A stretch of 64,000 nucleotides of DNA. It comes from Bacillota bacterium. GTDB taxonomy: Bacteria > Bacillota > Clostridia > Lachnospirales > Lachnospiraceae. Positions 26,388 through 34,467 of the stretch are shown here, piece by piece. The first letter of the stretch is position 1. Each line of letters starts with the position of its first letter. The translations under genes and the position numbers were made by a program. Where the stretch lies: positions 6,832-70,831 of the forward strand of contig JAEYSV010000014.1 in NCBI GenBank assembly GCA_023434365.1, written 5' to 3'. Under the pieces are notes generated by a model. The model ran no database searches. It was not told the origin of the DNA and was given only the letters and a program-made list of their open reading frames with translations.

Positions 26388-27257
26388 ATGAATATTCGCG
26401 ATATTATTGGACAAGGTAAAGTAACCTTATCATATGAAGTATTTCCGCCAAAAACAACACATGATTTTGCATCAGTAGAAAAAGCCACCCTTGAAATAGC
26501 TAAATTAAAACCATCCTTTATGAGTGTAACATATGGCGCTGGAGGCGGAGCTAGTGAGCATACGATAGCAATAGCCGAAAAGCTAATGAAGCAAGAGGGA
26601 GTTACCAGCCTCGCTCATTTAACTTGTATTTCTTCTGGAAAAGTGGAGATCGACAATATTATTCACATATTAAAAGAAAAAAAGATCTATAATATTCTAG
26701 CTCTTCGTGGAGATAGAACAGAACAGATGCCTTCTATGAAAGAGGGTAGTTTTCGTTATGCATATGAATTGGTAGAGGAAATAAAAAAGAAGGGTGATTT
26801 TTGTGTTGGGGGTGCCTGCTATCCAGAAGGTCATGTGGAAGCTTCATCAAAGGAACAAGATATCATACACCTTAAGCAAAAGGTCGAAGCGGGCTGTGAC
26901 TTTTTAACGACACAGATGTTTTTTGATAATAATATATTATATAACTATCTATACCGGATTCGTGAAAAAGATATTACTGTTCCAGTTATAGCTGGAATTA
27001 TGCCAGTAACAAATGCAAAGCAGATAAAACGTATCTGTACATTATCAGGCACGGTCTTGCCACCAAGATTTCGCGCCATAGTAGAGCGGTTTGGTGAAAA
27101 TCCGCAAGCGATGAAACAAGCTGGAATTGCCTATGCCACAGAGCAAATTATAGATTTGATCGCCAATGGGGTGAATGCTATTCATGTTTATTCAATGAAC
27201 AAACCAGAGGTAGCGGCAGAGATTAAAAATAATTTGTCAGAAATTATTGATTCTTAG
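26388..27257 (+). CDS. metF: Methylenetetrahydrofolate reductase
   Basis: A 289-residue MTHFR-family flavoprotein of normal length. Family motifs are present: SYEVFPPKT near the N-terminus, SVTYGAGGG, NILALRGDR and TTQMFFDN. It reduces 5,10-methylene-THF to 5-methyl-THF, used for methionine synthesis or the methyl branch of acetogenic metabolism. No methionine synthase is next to it. ATG follows AAAGGAGGG. The downstream DUF2752 gene starts 10 bases after its stop and is likely cotranscribed. Confidence 0.95.
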   Translation: MNIRDIIGQGKVTLSYEVFPPKTTHDFASVEKATLEIAKLKPSFMSVTYGAGGGASEHTIAIAEKLMKQEGVTSLAHLTCISSGKVEIDNIIHILKEKKIYNILALRGDRTEQMPSMKEGSFRYAYELVEEIKKKGDFCVGGACYPEGHVEASSKEQDIIHLKQKVEAGCDFLTTQMFFDNNILYNYLYRIREKDITVPVIAGIMPVTNAKQIKRICTLSGTVLPPRFRAIVERFGENPQAMKQAGIAYATEQIIDLIANGVNAIHVYSMNKPEVAAEIKNNLSEIIDS

Positions 27258-27267
27258 AAAGGAAAAC

Positions 27268-27744
27268 ATGCAGATAAAAAATAATCTAATTAACATTAAA
27301 AGCAGAATAGAAAGAGCACTAATTAAATCAGAGGACCGATTAGAAAATGCAATTTATCTACTTTTTTTGTTCTTATTAATATTGATTGGGGGGGCTTATT
27401 TAATCGTACGTTATTCTGGATTAGAATTTTTTCAAACGGTCCCAAGTTGTATGTTCTATCAAATGAGTGGACTTTATTGCCCAGGATGCGGGGGAACTAG
27501 GTCAATGGAAGCTCTGCTAACCGGTCACGTATTAGATAGTCTTTACTATCATGCCTTTGCGACATATCTGATAGCGGGATGCAGCTTATTTATGGGTTGG
27601 CATACGATTTATCTTATTTCAAAGAAAAGAATTCCGAAGTGTTCTTTTCGATTTCGGTATGTTGTTATTGGAGTGATACTCTTAGGAGTACAATATGTGG
27701 TTAAATTAATTGCACTATTAGCATATAACTATCATTGGTTTTAA
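27268..27744 (+). CDS. DUF2752 membrane protein (158 aa)
   Basis: ATG at 27268 has AAAGGAA upstream. The protein has a charged helical N-terminus and three to four hydrophobic segments. The DUF2752 signature is GLYCPGCGGTRSMEALLTGH, whose CxxCGGTR motif is conserved in small bacterial membrane proteins of unknown role. It is cotranscribed with metF and ends at a strong terminator. Confidence 0.85.
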   Translation: MQIKNNLINIKSRIERALIKSEDRLENAIYLLFLFLLILIGGAYLIVRYSGLEFFQTVPSCMFYQMSGLYCPGCGGTRSMEALLTGHVLDSLYYHAFATYLIAGCSLFMGWHTIYLISKKRIPKCSFRFRYVVIGVILLGVQYVVKLIALLAYNYHWF

Positions 27745-27783
27745 TAAATAAAAGCTTCCAATGGTACGAAGCTTTTATTTATT
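27743..27783 (+). terminator. Terminator after the metF-DUF2752 unit
   Basis: AATAAATAAAAGCTTC and GAAGCTTTTATTTATT form a perfect 16-bp stem around nine bases. Being symmetric, it may also serve the convergent gene at 27820-28278. Confidence 0.85.
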
Positions 27784-27819
27784 AGTCTTATAATTTAAAT
27801 CAATTTTTATCTATAAAGA

Positions 27820-28278
27820 TTACATAAAATATAGAAATTCTTGAATAAAGCTTCCTAATAACAAGTAACCAACAAACGTAAACAACCAGAGTACAACACT
27901 AATAATACCTGTAACCATACCCGCGATTGCAAGTCCAGACATATTAGGCTGTCCTTTTTTGCTAGCAATAGCAAAAACAATCGCTAGAATACCTAACACA
28001 AGACCAAGACCATAAAGACAATTAGTAGGGATGGATAAGATTCCACAGACTAAAGAAGCCACAGCAAGTCCGTTGGTTGGCTGTTGAGGTGTTGGGGGAT
28101 ATCCCATATTTGAATACTGATTATTAAACCCGTTTTGATTAAACTGTCCGCCATTAAACTGTCCATTACTTTGTCCAGTCTGTCCATATTGATATGTATT
28201 TTGCTGGTATGGTGGCTGAGGGTTGGGGCCATTTAAAGACTGGCTACTATTGTTTTGATTATTTGATGAATTCTCCAT
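27820..28278 (-). CDS. DUF4190-type membrane protein with Gln/Asn-rich N-terminus (152 aa)
   Basis: Residues 1-70 are a disordered Asn/Gln/Pro/Gly/Tyr-rich tail. About two hydrophobic segments follow, with the DUF4190 pattern LAVASLVCGILSIP and GLVLGILAIVFAIASKKGQ, then SGLAIAGMVTGIISVVLW. Function is unknown; such proteins are common in Firmicutes. ATG with AAAGGAG. Confidence 0.78.
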   Translation of the reverse strand: MENSSNNQNNSSQSLNGPNPQPPYQQNTYQYGQTGQSNGQFNGGQFNQNGFNNQYSNMGYPPTPQQPTNGLAVASLVCGILSIPTNCLYGLGLVLGILAIVFAIASKKGQPNMSGLAIAGMVTGIISVVLWLFTFVGYLLLGSFIQEFLYFM

Positions 28279-28523
28279 AAAATGCTCCTTTGTAATTATT
28301 AAATTTCTATAAATAATAATAACATAATTATGAAGCTATCTCAATTGTTTTATATACATTAATAGATTTTTATAATTATGACATTATTAAGACGTCCATT
28401 TACCCTGTTAAGTAAATATGATACCTTTTCTTCTTACTATATTTCAATTAGCTAGTTGTTACGGCATGTGGGATATTCCAAATAAATGTATTGGTTGTTT
28501 GGAGAATCACTTGGACACTCGGG
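28279..28523. other. Intergenic, no gene seen
   Basis: AT-rich stretch between a minus-strand gene start and the promoter at 28524. No gene or stable RNA fold could be supported. Confidence 0.5.
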
Positions 28524-28552
28524 TTGTTCTTAAGTATCTGCTATGATATAAT
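28524..28552 (+). promoter_or_regulatory. Promoter of the 29-codon small ORF
   Basis: TTGTTC, 17-base spacer, TATAAT with an extended -10 TGA directly before it. Confidence 0.65.
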
Positions 28553-28634
28553 ATTCTCATATTACCTGACATATAATGTAGTAACTGTAATAGTTAATTG
28601 CGGTTGAAAAAAGTATAATCAGGAGGTAAGCCTT

Positions 28635-28724
28635 ATGCATGATTCTTTTTTTACTGATTTAACAGAAAGAAGCCACTGGGATATGTCTGTTTTTGCGAAG
28701 AATAACAGGATAATAATAACATAA
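28635..28724 (+). CDS. Candidate 29-residue small protein
   Basis: ATG preceded by AGGAGG (28621-28626) with an 8-base spacer. The frame runs MHDSFFTDLTERSHWDMSVF and ends with a basic-hydrophobic AKNNRIIIT. It sits in a self-contained transcript: promoter at 28524-28552 and terminator-like stem at 28727-28771. It has no membrane-spanning stretch and is not a leader rich in one amino acid. No family recognised; it could be a micropeptide or the coding part of a dual-function RNA. Confidence 0.45.
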   Translation: MHDSFFTDLTERSHWDMSVFAKNNRIIIT

Positions 28725-28726
28725 AG

Positions 28727-28771
28727 AATGTCACGGCGTCAGATTGCGCAGGTGGCATTTTTGTTTTACTT
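28727..28771 (+). terminator. Probable terminator after the small ORF
   Basis: AATGTCAC pairs with GTGGCATT (one G-U) around a GC-rich loop, followed by TTTGTTTT. Confidence 0.55.
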
Positions 28772-28824
28772 AATCAAATAAAGAAACATACTTATCATAA
28801 AATACTTAATAAGGATGTGATTGT

Positions 28825-29115
28825 TTGAATCAGATTTATCAGAACAAGAATTTTAAGGTATATCGACTTGACAATTGTTACATTCTGCATAATGCAAGTA
28901 AGGAGTTTTCAGACGGACACACTCATCTAGATAGTATGAAGCAATGTAAGTTAATCATTCAGCTTTCTTTAGAAAAGAGAATTCCCAAAAATTTATCTAG
29001 GTATTTGCTTATATCTTTGCATAGGGTAAATGAGGGAGAATTTGCTGGAAAAGTAATAGAATTGGTTTCAAATAAACGCAAAAAACCATGTTATATTAAT
29101 CGAATGCATGGGTAG
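28825..29115 (+). CDS. Hypothetical protein (96 aa)
   Basis: TTG start with AAGGATG 8 bases upstream. The product is a soluble basic protein: MNQIYQNKNFKVYRLDN, then mixed charged segments and a Lys/Arg-rich end (SNKRKKPCYINRMHG). No motif recognised. It is followed by a strong terminator, which supports expression as a small unit. Confidence 0.6.
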   Translation: MNQIYQNKNFKVYRLDNCYILHNASKEFSDGHTHLDSMKQCKLIIQLSLEKRIPKNLSRYLLISLHRVNEGEFAGKVIELVSNKRKKPCYINRMHG

Positions 29116-29141
29116 TAGAAATTTCCACTGAAATAATATAA

Positions 29142-29192
29142 TAACGAAGCCGATATCATTAGTAGTGACGAGTGATCTTGGCTTCGTTTTTT
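29142..29192 (+). terminator. Terminator after the 96-aa hypothetical gene
   Basis: AACGAAGCC pairs with GGCTTCGTT, followed by TTTTT. Confidence 0.85.
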
Positions 29193-29256
29193 GTCTATTG
29201 TACGATAAGGAGCTAGCCATAATACGAAAAAAAATAAGTAGTAAGGAAATGGTGAA

Positions 29257-30606
29257 ATGAAAAACAGTAAGAATAGGAAAAAAAGAATCGGGAAAATTAG
29301 TGGTAAGATTATCGGGACAGGAGTAATCTTAGGACTGTTGATGGTAATGTCACCAAGCTATATAGCATCTGCTATGATGGAGAATACACCAATGACAGTA
29401 GAGGAGTTGCCTGAGGGAACAGTGGAGGAAACATCAACTCCAGAGGGTGATGAGTGGGAGGATGGAGAGTGGTATGACCAGTGGGAGTTTGAGAATGCAC
29501 GTTTTACGGATCAAAACATTACATATGCAAAAAATCTAACATATCAATTAACCTTAGATGGACTAGAGGAAGTTACGACTCAATATACGCTTAGCTATAT
29601 TTCTTCAGATAGTAGTATAGCTTCGGTAGAACAAAATGGTCTGGTAAGGACATATAAAGCCGGTAACGTAGTAATCACTTGTACATTGACAACAGCGTCG
29701 GGGAAACAGTATGATTATACATGTCATTTTCGTGTAACTGAGCCAGCATTCAGTAAACAGACTTATGTAATTACAACTGGGAAGTATCTGATGTTGCAGG
29801 TAATAGGAACAGACAGTCCACTCAAAAACCTTGTAAATAGTAATCCTGAGTTTGTTAGTGTTGATTGGTATTATGGTGTGGTTGTTAACGGATTTGTAGC
29901 TGGCAAATCAAGGATTACAGCTGAAGTCGATGGAACAACCATCAGCTGTGAGGTAATTGTATCGGTCCCTAAAGTAAAAGATCATATGATATTTATGACA
30001 AGGGGAACGACCTATAATTTAACAGTATCTGGACAATCTAAGACTACGGGTATCACATACCGTTCTAGCAACACTAAAGTTGTAACAGTTAATTCAAAAG
30101 GGCAATTAAAGGCGTTAAAAAATGGAAGTGCTTTTATAACGATATCTGTAGATAACACATCACTAGTTGTTCATGTTGGGGTTGGAAAAACAGGAGTGGT
30201 ATCGGCATTAAACCGGGCCAAAGCAGCACTAGGCGCAAAATATAGTCAGCCAAAACGTATGAAGCCAGGTTATTATGATTGTAGTTCCTTGGTATGGAGA
30301 AGTTATAGTCCGTCAAAGATTTATATGGGATCTAAAACCTATGCTCCTACTGCAGCGAGCCAGGGCAAGTACTTTGTTAAAACAAAAAAGGTGATTTCAT
30401 ACAAGTACGTGAGTGCATCTAAATTACTACCAGGAGACTTAATCTATATGTCAAAGGGAAAGAATGGCCGCTACAAAAACATTTACCACACAGGTATCTA
30501 TATCGGTAATGGTAAGATTATTCATGCCAATGGTTCGTATGTAGCAATTACCAATTATACGAAATACAAACCTTACATCTCAATCATAGCCAGACCAGTT
30601 AAATAG
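29257..30606 (+). CDS. NlpC/P60 cell-wall hydrolase with bacterial Ig-like domains
   Basis: A 449-residue exported protein. It has a Lys/Arg-rich start and signal segment (about 17-38), then an acidic Glu/Thr linker. Two to three BIG2-like domains (about 75-315) show S-D-S-SIA-SVEQNGLV and SSNTKVVTVNSKGQLKALK patterns. A C-terminal NlpC/P60 domain has the catalytic Cys in YYDCSSLVWRS and His in IYHTGIYIGNG. It likely cleaves peptide bonds in peptidoglycan stems outside the cell. It is monocistronic or paired with the pectinesterase 69 bases downstream. Confidence 0.9.
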   Translation: MKNSKNRKKRIGKISGKIIGTGVILGLLMVMSPSYIASAMMENTPMTVEELPEGTVEETSTPEGDEWEDGEWYDQWEFENARFTDQNITYAKNLTYQLTLDGLEEVTTQYTLSYISSDSSIASVEQNGLVRTYKAGNVVITCTLTTASGKQYDYTCHFRVTEPAFSKQTYVITTGKYLMLQVIGTDSPLKNLVNSNPEFVSVDWYYGVVVNGFVAGKSRITAEVDGTTISCEVIVSVPKVKDHMIFMTRGTTYNLTVSGQSKTTGITYRSSNTKVVTVNSKGQLKALKNGSAFITISVDNTSLVVHVGVGKTGVVSALNRAKAALGAKYSQPKRMKPGYYDCSSLVWRSYSPSKIYMGSKTYAPTAASQGKYFVKTKKVISYKYVSASKLLPGDLIYMSKGKNGRYKNIYHTGIYIGNGKIIHANGSYVAITNYTKYKPYISIIARPVK

Positions 30607-30675
30607 AAGAAGAGACATCAAGGAAATGACAAAATTAAGTTATGAAAAATCCATGCAGTAAGTGAGGAGACAGCA

Positions 30676-31623
30676 ATGATAACAGTAGATCAATCTGGAA
30701 ATGCTGATGTTACCACGATACAAGAAGCGTTAAATAAGGTTGAGCATTTAAATGAAAAGGATCGCGTAATCATAATTAAAAAAGGGACATATCAGGAAAA
30801 GCTTAGTATTACCATGGATAATGTGACTTTAATAGGTGAGTCACCGGAAGATACCCAAATCGTATATGGTGATTATGCAAAAATGCAATTTGAAGATGGT
30901 ACCTTTTATCGAACCTTTAACACAGCCACTGTATTTGTGGAAGGAAAAAACGTAACATTAAAGAACTTAATGATTAAAAATAATGCCGGTGAGGGTGAAA
31001 AGGTAGGACAGGCAGTTGCCCTTTACGTAGAAGGAGATGGCTGCAATGTGATTGGCTGCCGTATTCTTGGACATCAGGATACCTTATTTACAGGTCCACT
31101 TCCTCATAAGCCAATTGAAGGAAATGATTTTGGCGGTCCGATGGAGGGAAAAGAGAGAATTATTGGGAAACATTTCTTTCAGGATTGCTATATAGAAGGA
31201 ACCATTGATTTTATCTTTGGTTCAGCTAGGGCAGTGTTCTATCACTGTGACATTTTTTCGATTGATAGAAAACAGCCAATTAACGGATATGTAACTGCAG
31301 CATCGACTTATCAGGGAGAAAAATATGGCTATGTTTTTCTTGATTGTAGATTAGCAAGTAACTGTGAAAAAGAGACGGTTTATTTAGGAAGGCCGTGGAG
31401 AGATTATGCCAAAACAGTTTTCATTCGCTGCTATCTTGGAGATCACATTAAAAAAGAAGGATGGCATGACTGGAACAAGTCAAATGCGAGAGAAAATGCT
31501 TTCTATGCAGAATATGACTGTTATGGACCAGGAGCAACACTCGACGAACGTGTTGATTTTGCACATGTACTTACTGAAGAGGAAGCTGCAGAGTACACAT
31601 TAAATAATATATTGGAAAGATAA
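30676..31623 (+). CDS. Pectinesterase (carbohydrate esterase family 8), intracellular
   Basis: A 315-residue beta-helix enzyme. It carries the CE8 motifs GQAVALYVEGDG, GHQDTLF, QDCYIEGTIDFIFGSA (catalytic Asp region) and YLGRPWRDYAKTVF (Arg/Trp region). It removes methyl esters from galacturonides. There is no signal peptide, so it probably acts on imported oligogalacturonides. ATG with GTGAGGAG. A terminator with a long loop follows. The absence of adjacent pectate lyases or transporters is notable. Confidence 0.94.
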   Translation: MITVDQSGNADVTTIQEALNKVEHLNEKDRVIIIKKGTYQEKLSITMDNVTLIGESPEDTQIVYGDYAKMQFEDGTFYRTFNTATVFVEGKNVTLKNLMIKNNAGEGEKVGQAVALYVEGDGCNVIGCRILGHQDTLFTGPLPHKPIEGNDFGGPMEGKERIIGKHFFQDCYIEGTIDFIFGSARAVFYHCDIFSIDRKQPINGYVTAASTYQGEKYGYVFLDCRLASNCEKETVYLGRPWRDYAKTVFIRCYLGDHIKKEGWHDWNKSNARENAFYAEYDCYGPGATLDERVDFAHVLTEEEAAEYTLNNILER

Positions 31624-31628
31624 TATTA

Positions 31629-31704
31629 GTGTAAAGAATTGTTTTCTAGATGAGCGGTTAAACTCCAACTAGGATCAAAGTGGACAATTCTTTACACTTT
31701 TTTT
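31629..31704 (+). terminator. Terminator after pectinesterase
   Basis: GTGTAAAGAATTG pairs with CAATTCTTTACAC across a loop of about 43 bases, followed by TTTTTTT. Confidence 0.8.
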
Positions 31705-31775
31705 ACATTCTATTCATTGACAATCCTAGAAGATATGGATATTATCAGTGTAAACATAAAAAGAGAGGTGTTTTT

Positions 31776-32174
31776 GTGAGATTAATGGATAGATTGAGAC
31801 AGATGATGATTGGAAGATATGGGAATGACCAGCTTAATATAACTTTGATTGTAATTTATTTTATTACTTTTTTTCTGACGACGTTAACAGGTTGGGTTAT
31901 ATTCGTATTGATTGGTGAGGTAGGGTTTATCCTATATGTTTTTCGTTCCTTTTCGAGAAATATTCCAAAACGGTATGCAGAAAACCAGAAGTTTTTAAGC
32001 ATTACCTTACCAATTCGAAGACTATTTAATCGTAGTTTGCAACAGACTCAGGATAAAAATCACAAGTACTATACATGCAAACAATGTGGACAAAGAATCC
32101 GCGTGCCAAAGGGAAAAGGCAAAATTGCAATCACCTGCCCAAAATGTAAGGTAGAATTCATAAAAAAAACGTGA
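31776..32174 (+). CDS. Membrane protein with C-terminal zinc ribbon (132 aa)
   Basis: GTG at 31776 is chosen because AGAGAGGTG precedes it; a longer frame upstream would run through the previous terminator. Two membrane helices (about 22-40 and 43-58) are followed by a basic region. A zinc ribbon has CKQCGQRIRVPKGKGKI and CPKCKVEF (two CxxC pairs). Function is unknown. It begins the run of four small genes ending with the DnaJ and membrane proteins. Confidence 0.75.
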   Translation: MRLMDRLRQMMIGRYGNDQLNITLIVIYFITFFLTTLTGWVIFVLIGEVGFILYVFRSFSRNIPKRYAENQKFLSITLPIRRLFNRSLQQTQDKNHKYYTCKQCGQRIRVPKGKGKIAITCPKCKVEFIKKT

Positions 32175-32180
32175 TATAAT
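32152..32180 (+). promoter_or_regulatory. Extended -10 promoter candidate for DUF5685 gene
   Basis: TGA-TATAAT with a weak -35 (TAGAAT), overlapping the stop of the zinc-ribbon gene. Confidence 0.45.
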
Positions 32181-32244
32181 GGTTGCGATAAGAATCCATT
32201 CGTTCATTATGACATGACAGACTTATCTTAGACAGGAGTATTTT

Positions 32245-33081
32245 ATGTTTGGCTATGTAACGGCGAATAAGCCGGAGTTAAAAATTAAGGATTTTGCCAC
32301 ATATAAATCCTATTATTGTGGATTGTGCCGTACATTGAAGAAGGAGTATGGAAGAATTGGTCAGATGACATTAACATATGATATGACGTTTTTGATTCTT
32401 TTATTAACCTCGTTATATGAGACAAAACCTGAGCTTTCGAGCCATCATTGTATTGTACATCCGGTAAAAAAGCATCCGATGCTAACGAACGAGATTACAG
32501 ATTACGCAGCGGCAATGAATATTGCATTGTCGTATCATCATTTCGTCGATGATTGGGAAGATGAACGTAGTAAGCTTGGCTTAGCCGGAGAAAAAATATT
32601 ACGTAGACGGTATAAACGAATTGCAACCAAATATCCGAGACAGTGTAAAGCAATTGAAACCTCATTAAAAAAACTGAGTGAATATGAAAAGACGAAGGAA
32701 CGAAGTGTTGATTTGGTGAGTGGCTGTTTTGGAGAGCTGATGTCAGAATTACTTATCTATCGGGAAGATGCATTTAGTGCGACACTACGCAATATGGGTT
32801 TTTACCTAGGTAAATTTATTTATCTAATTGATGCATATGAAGATATTGAAAAGGATATCAAAAATAATAGTTATAATGTATTTACTGAAAAAGTGAATGA
32901 AAAAGACTTTGACGAAGAATGTGGGCAGATTTTATTAATGATGATGGCAGAAACGACGAAAGAGTTTGAAAAGCTACCGTTATTTGAAGGAGTGGATATC
33001 CTTCGTAATATTCTTTATCAAGGTGTTTGGACAAAATATAACAAATTACTTGATTCGAGAAATCAAGTAGGGAAGGAATAA
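32245..33081 (+). CDS. DUF5685 family protein
   Basis: A 278-residue largely helical soluble protein. It has the family's opening MFGYVTANKPELKIKD and YYCGLCRTLKKEYG, with a paired Cys motif, and later DxxED-like acidic patches (VDDWEDERSKLG, IDAYEDIEKDIKNNSYN). These patches recall polyprenyl-transferase-like helical bundles, but no enzyme assignment is made. ATG with AGGAGT. It is followed after 6 bases by the DnaJ-domain gene, forming an operon. Confidence 0.8.
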   Translation: MFGYVTANKPELKIKDFATYKSYYCGLCRTLKKEYGRIGQMTLTYDMTFLILLLTSLYETKPELSSHHCIVHPVKKHPMLTNEITDYAAAMNIALSYHHFVDDWEDERSKLGLAGEKILRRRYKRIATKYPRQCKAIETSLKKLSEYEKTKERSVDLVSGCFGELMSELLIYREDAFSATLRNMGFYLGKFIYLIDAYEDIEKDIKNNSYNVFTEKVNEKDFDEECGQILLMMMAETTKEFEKLPLFEGVDILRNILYQGVWTKYNKLLDSRNQVGKE

Positions 33082-33087
33082 CAATTT

Positions 33088-33726
33088 ATGATTTCAGATC
33101 CATATAAAGTACTCGGAGTGGGGGCTAATGCTTCCACGGATGAAGTAAAAAAAGCTTATCGCGACTTAAGTCGTAAATATCATCCAGATTCCTATGTGGA
33201 TAATCCGCTATCTGGTCTTGCTGAGGAAAAGTTTAAAGAGGTACAGGAAGCCTATAAAATGATTATGGAACAACGGGAGAGGGGTGGAGATTCCTTTGGT
33301 AGTCGTTCTGGTAACGGTTATGCTTCAGGAGGTTCTGCAGGGAACGATCCGGTGGAACTGACAGCAGTTCATAATTACATTGCCTCACGCCATTACCGCG
33401 AAGCATTGGATGTTTTAAATGGAATTTCTAACCGTACCGCTAGATGGTATTATTACCACGCTTTGGCCAATGCGGGAATTGGCAACAATTACGAAGCAGT
33501 TAACAGTGCGAAAACTGCTAACAGCATGGAACCAGGCAATGCAGAGTACTCAAGACTAGTTAACCAGCTACAATGGGGAGCACGTTCCTATCAGCAAAGT
33601 CCTTACGGACAGGGAGCCCCAGGAACTGGGGGAGCAGGATGTGGAACCGGTAACTTCTGTTGTGATTTGTGGTGTGCAGACACATTATGTGAATGTATGG
33701 GAGGCGATTTGTGCGGATGTTTCTAA
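33088..33726 (+). CDS. DnaJ-domain protein with Cys-rich C-terminus
   Basis: A 212-residue protein. The N-terminal J domain (about 5-66) has the HPD motif in RKYHPDSYVDNPL, so it can stimulate an Hsp70. A Gly/Ser-rich linker and TPR-like helical repeats (about 88-170) follow. The last 30 residues are very Cys-rich (CCDLWCADTLCECMGGDLC). The tail may bind metal; this is not proven. Classical DnaJ zinc fingers are absent. Its end overlaps the next gene. Confidence 0.85.
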   Translation: MISDPYKVLGVGANASTDEVKKAYRDLSRKYHPDSYVDNPLSGLAEEKFKEVQEAYKMIMEQRERGGDSFGSRSGNGYASGGSAGNDPVELTAVHNYIASRHYREALDVLNGISNRTARWYYYHALANAGIGNNYEAVNSAKTANSMEPGNAEYSRLVNQLQWGARSYQQSPYGQGAPGTGGAGCGTGNFCCDLWCADTLCECMGGDLCGCF

Positions 33727-34262
33727 AAGCTAAGACACTCGCATTACTAGGATTATTACTTGCATTTTCAGTATTGATGGTAATCTTTAGTGCCATCTTT
33801 GAATTTAACACCTTGTTTTTGCTTGCAGCGGCCGGAATCTGCGTTGGAATCGCCATACGAGAAACAGGACAATACGGTGGAACAGCATTTTATATTGCAA
33901 GCGTGTTATTAAGCCTAATGCTTTCACCAAATAAGTTATATGCGCTGACGTATTCGGGAATGGGCCTCTATATTGTTATTGTAAGTTACATTACGAAAGC
34001 ATTATTTGGAGCAGAGAGAAAGAATGACAGGTCTCTAAGTGGAAAAAGACTGTCCTTATGGTTGATTAAGTTATTGGTTTTTAATCTAGTATACCTTCCC
34101 TTCTTATATTTTGCGCCTACGTTAATCTACACCGGTAAACTCAATTATTATGTATATGCGGGACTAATCATCGGAGGACAGGTTTTATTAGTTGTTTTTG
34201 ACCGTGCGTATTGGTTTTTTATGTGGAACTATTGGGAAAAATATCGTAACAGACTATTATAG
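33711..34262 (+). CDS. Small integral membrane protein (about 183 aa)
   Basis: GTG at 33711 has GGGAGG 6 bases upstream inside the DnaJ gene; ATG at 33717 or 33693 are alternatives. Five hydrophobic segments are visible (near 8-30, 34-48, 60-90, 105-125 and 135-160). No motif identifies the function. It overlaps the DnaJ gene by 16 bases, indicating translational coupling. Confidence 0.65.
   Translation: MRMFLKAKTLALLGLLLAFSVLMVIFSAIFEFNTLFLLAAAGICVGIAIRETGQYGGTAFYIASVLLSLMLSPNKLYALTYSGMGLYIVIVSYITKALFGAERKNDRSLSGKRLSLWLIKLLVFNLVYLPFLYFAPTLIYTGKLNYYVYAGLIIGGQVLLVVFDRAYWFFMWNYWEKYRNRLL
34232..34260 (+). promoter_or_regulatory. Promoter of the ABC exporter operon leader
   Basis: TTGGGA, 17-base spacer, TATTAT, within the last codons of the upstream gene. 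Confidence 0.5.
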
Positions 34263-34266
34263 TATT

Positions 34267-34467
34267 ATTAATAGAGTGAGATAGGAGGGAGCAATCCCTC
34301 TTTTTCATGATATAGGAAATTGCTAATTTCCTATATCATGAAAAATGCTACGGGAGATGCACATGACGCGCATATAGAAGTTTATCACTATCGTGACAGC
34401 GCGTCAGCGCTAGAGTCTGGCAAGCCAGACTCTTTTTCATGTTATAATAACATAAGAGGAGATAGCT
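34267..34467 (+). promoter_or_regulatory. Structured 200-base leader with terminators ahead of the ABC exporter
   Basis: Four secondary structures follow each other. A short terminator GAGGGA/TCCCTC with TTTTT lies at 34285-34305. The perfect palindrome at 34301-34345 follows. A long-range stem TGACGCGC (34364-34371)/GCGCGTCA (34399-34406) comes next. A second terminator AGAGTCTGG/CCAGACTCT with TTTTT sits at 34412-34438. The downstream terminator would block the ABC genes unless read through, so attenuation is likely; the signal is unknown. A short palindrome CATGTTAT-A-ATAACATA follows the last T-run. Confidence 0.6.
34301..34345. repeat. Perfect 45-base palindrome overlapping a terminator T-tract (copy C)
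   Basis: Two 21-base arms (TTTTTCATGATATAGGAAAT... and its exact complement) flank GCT. The core GGAAATT/AATTTCC and the position after a terminator match copies A and B. Confidence 0.9.

Noticed and set aside
26388..27257. Acetogenesis (Wood-Ljungdahl) cluster
   Set aside because: Only metF is present; no methyltransferase, CODH or formate-THF ligase genes are adjacent.
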